NCBI GenBank assembly: GCA_913052275.1
Contig: CAJXDX010000103.1
Location: 1 to 6,443, forward strand
Reading direction: 5' to 3'
DNA from: an uncultured Pseudomonadota bacterium
GTDB taxonomy: Bacteria > SAR324 > NAC60-12
Length of the DNA: 6,443 nt
The notes under the pieces are model-generated. The model made no database searches, had not been told where the DNA came from, and saw nothing but the letters and a program-made list of their open reading frames with translations. Below, one piece after another: positions 5,387-6,443 of this stretch (its first letter is position 1; every line of letters begins with the position of its first letter). The translations under genes and the position numbers were made by a program.

Positions 5387-5821
5387 ATGCAAAAAGCACA
5401 AGAATCCGAAAGAAGTATTCAGCGCGCGAAGGTTTCATGGGAGCAGTCCAAAGAGGATTTGGAAATGGCCAAATCAATGATAAAAACTCATCCGGATACA
5501 AGCTGCCTGCTAAGCAGTCAGGCGGCAATCAATGCTTTCAGTTCAATTTTGCAGGCACACGGACATTTTCAGCTGCCGGCTTACTCTTCCACTGAAATGC
5601 TGAATCAGTGCAGTTCCGTTTCTCCCGCGGTTGAGCAGGCTCGGTCCCAGTGTGATGTGCTAGACAGTGCCCTTAATCGGGATTTGCTTGGACACACCAG
5701 TCCAAAAAATATACAGTTCACTCCGGCATTTGCCAGAACTTCTTTTGAGGCAAGCAGGAAAATACATAAAATTATCAGAGCATACTGGCAGGAAAACAGG
5801 CAGCGTTTTTTTGATCCATGA
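5387..5821 (+). CDS. HEPN-like domain protein, function unknown
   Basis: The 144-residue, mostly helical protein has the general layout of small HEPN proteins. Helix 1 holds W18, D24, L25 and A28. A second helix (about 40-59) carries S-S-Q-A-A-I-N-A-F at 43-51, in the position of the family's Q-A-A-E-K-A segment. A Y-S-S-T-E-M-L turn lies at 66-72, and a last long helix spans 114-138. Many HEPN proteins are RNases or toxin halves with an R-x4-6-H motif whose Arg is followed by N, D or H. Here R98-D99-L-L-G-H103 fits that spacing, though its place just before the last helix needs structural checking. The R-Y-P-D motif common in PF05168 is absent. No nucleotidyltransferase (MNT) partner gene is adjacent; the neighbours are pyrE and a Nudix hydrolase. 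The stop overlaps the Nudix start in ATGA, so the two are almost certainly co-translated. No Shine-Dalgarno site is seen. The first in-frame stop upstream is at 5333, and no other common start lies between. The HEPN assignment is by pattern and moderately certain. Confidence 0.65.
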   Translation: MQKAQESERSIQRAKVSWEQSKEDLEMAKSMIKTHPDTSCLLSSQAAINAFSSILQAHGHFQLPAYSSTEMLNQCSSVSPAVEQARSQCDVLDSALNRDLLGHTSPKNIQFTPAFARTSFEASRKIHKIIRAYWQENRQRFFDP

Positions 5822-6443
5822 TTGGTGATGTTGAAAAAATCAGGCAGGCTCTAGCTGACCATCATCCGCTGAATAATTCCCGGGTCCGGAAACGTGCATC
5901 TGTTTTGATCCCACTGCTGGAAAGTGAAGGTGAGATTTATGTGATGCTTACTCGTCGCTCCAGTGAAATGCGTTCACACCCCGGACAGGTTTCATTTCCT
6001 GGTGGAAAGCAGGACAGCAATGATGAGGATTCCCTGCAGACGGCACTTCGTGAAACACATGAAGAAATTGGATTGCCTGCGGAAAAAGTTGATGTCATCG
6101 GAACGCTGGATCAAATTCTTTCGCTTCATTATTATCTGGTCACGCCTTATGTAGGTCTGATTCCCTCCGATTTTGTGCCTGTTCCCAACACTGATGAAAT
6201 TGAGTCTGTGTTCAAGGTACCTCTTGCCTTTTTCATGAAAAGCGAAAATCACTGGTCAGAGGAAAAGAAAACATTCGCCTCTCCTGTGCTTGTGCACCAT
6301 TTTGAATACAAGGGGTATGATATCTGGGGTCTGACAGCAAAGTTGATCTTTCGCCTGCTGGAGGTCGGGCTGGGATATGTTCCGGACTTTCCAGTGCATC
6401 ATCCGGACTCGCCAACATGGATGGCGCGCACTCTGGAATACAG
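5818..6443 (+). CDS. Nudix hydrolase, CoA pyrophosphatase (NudL-like), 3'-partial
   Basis: The first 208 codons of a Nudix enzyme are present and the frame is still open at the window edge. Members of this subfamily cleave coenzyme A or its derivatives to 3',5'-ADP and 4'-phosphopantetheine, using divalent metal. Two signatures are visible. The CoA-Nudix motif spans 44-63: L44-T-R-R-S, R52, G56 and F-P-G-G at 60-63. The Nudix box follows, with E70, R78-E79 and E82-E83-I-G-L (82-86). The glutamates are expected metal ligands. The G-to-E spacing is one residue longer than the general box, as in NudL. I-W-G-L-T-A at 169-174 is another subfamily landmark. It is already longer than E. coli NudL (about 192 residues) and continues with a Pro/His-rich segment (187-200). 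The ATG overlaps the HEPN-like gene stop by 4 nt (ATGA), indicating translational coupling. Exact substrate is inferred from the motif. Confidence 0.93.
   Translation, partial: MIGDVEKIRQALADHHPLNNSRVRKRASVLIPLLESEGEIYVMLTRRSSEMRSHPGQVSFPGGKQDSNDEDSLQTALRETHEEIGLPAEKVDVIGTLDQILSLHYYLVTPYVGLIPSDFVPVPNTDEIESVFKVPLAFFMKSENHWSEEKKTFASPVLVHHFEYKGYDIWGLTAKLIFRLLEVGLGYVPDFPVHHPDSPTWMARTLEY

Noticed and set aside
5963..6418. Frames on both strands inside the Nudix region
   Set aside because: The Nudix frame carries intact diagnostic motifs through the whole segment; the other frames are shadows.
1..6443. Mobile element, prophage, CRISPR array or tRNA
   Set aside because: I saw no transposase, integrase, repeat-spacer arrangement, terminal inverted repeats or tRNA cloverleaf on either strand by eye.

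Overview
The window is a stretch of bacterial chromosome with mid-range G+C. It is densely packed with housekeeping genes, plus a less familiar segment at the right end. The ClpS/ClpA pair points to a Gram-negative bacterium. The orotate phosphoribosyltransferase resembles the proteobacterial type, with catalytic residues at the same numbers as in E. coli PyrE. The clpS-clpA-rsmE order is not the enterobacterial one, and the serine acetyltransferase is the longer non-enteric type. A proteobacterial or deltaproteobacteria-like lineage is my best guess, held with low confidence. There are no rRNA or tRNA genes, insertion sequences, phage genes or CRISPR repeats.

Left half (10-3330, minus strand): a compact operon read leftward, clpS, then clpA, then rsmE. 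Both junctions are exactly 9 nt. ClpS recognises N-degron substrates and hands them to the AAA+ unfoldase ClpA, which feeds the ClpP peptidase (encoded elsewhere). RsmE methylates 16S rRNA. Only clpS has a clear Shine-Dalgarno sequence. Its leader carries short, mutually exclusive inverted repeats next to that site.

Middle (3471-5185): cysE (serine acetyltransferase, minus strand) and pyrE (orotate phosphoribosyltransferase, plus strand) diverge from a 125-nt region. That region holds a plausible extended -10 promoter for pyrE.

Right end (5186-6443, plus strand): after pyrE comes a 201-nt gap that holds an unannotated 43-codon reading frame and a short inverted repeat. Next is a small HEPN-like all-helical protein with a possible R-x4-H ribonuclease motif. 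Its stop codon overlaps the start of a Nudix hydrolase of the coenzyme A pyrophosphatase subfamily, which runs off the window. This HEPN-like/Nudix pair is the least explained part of the window. The rest looks like ordinary core genome.
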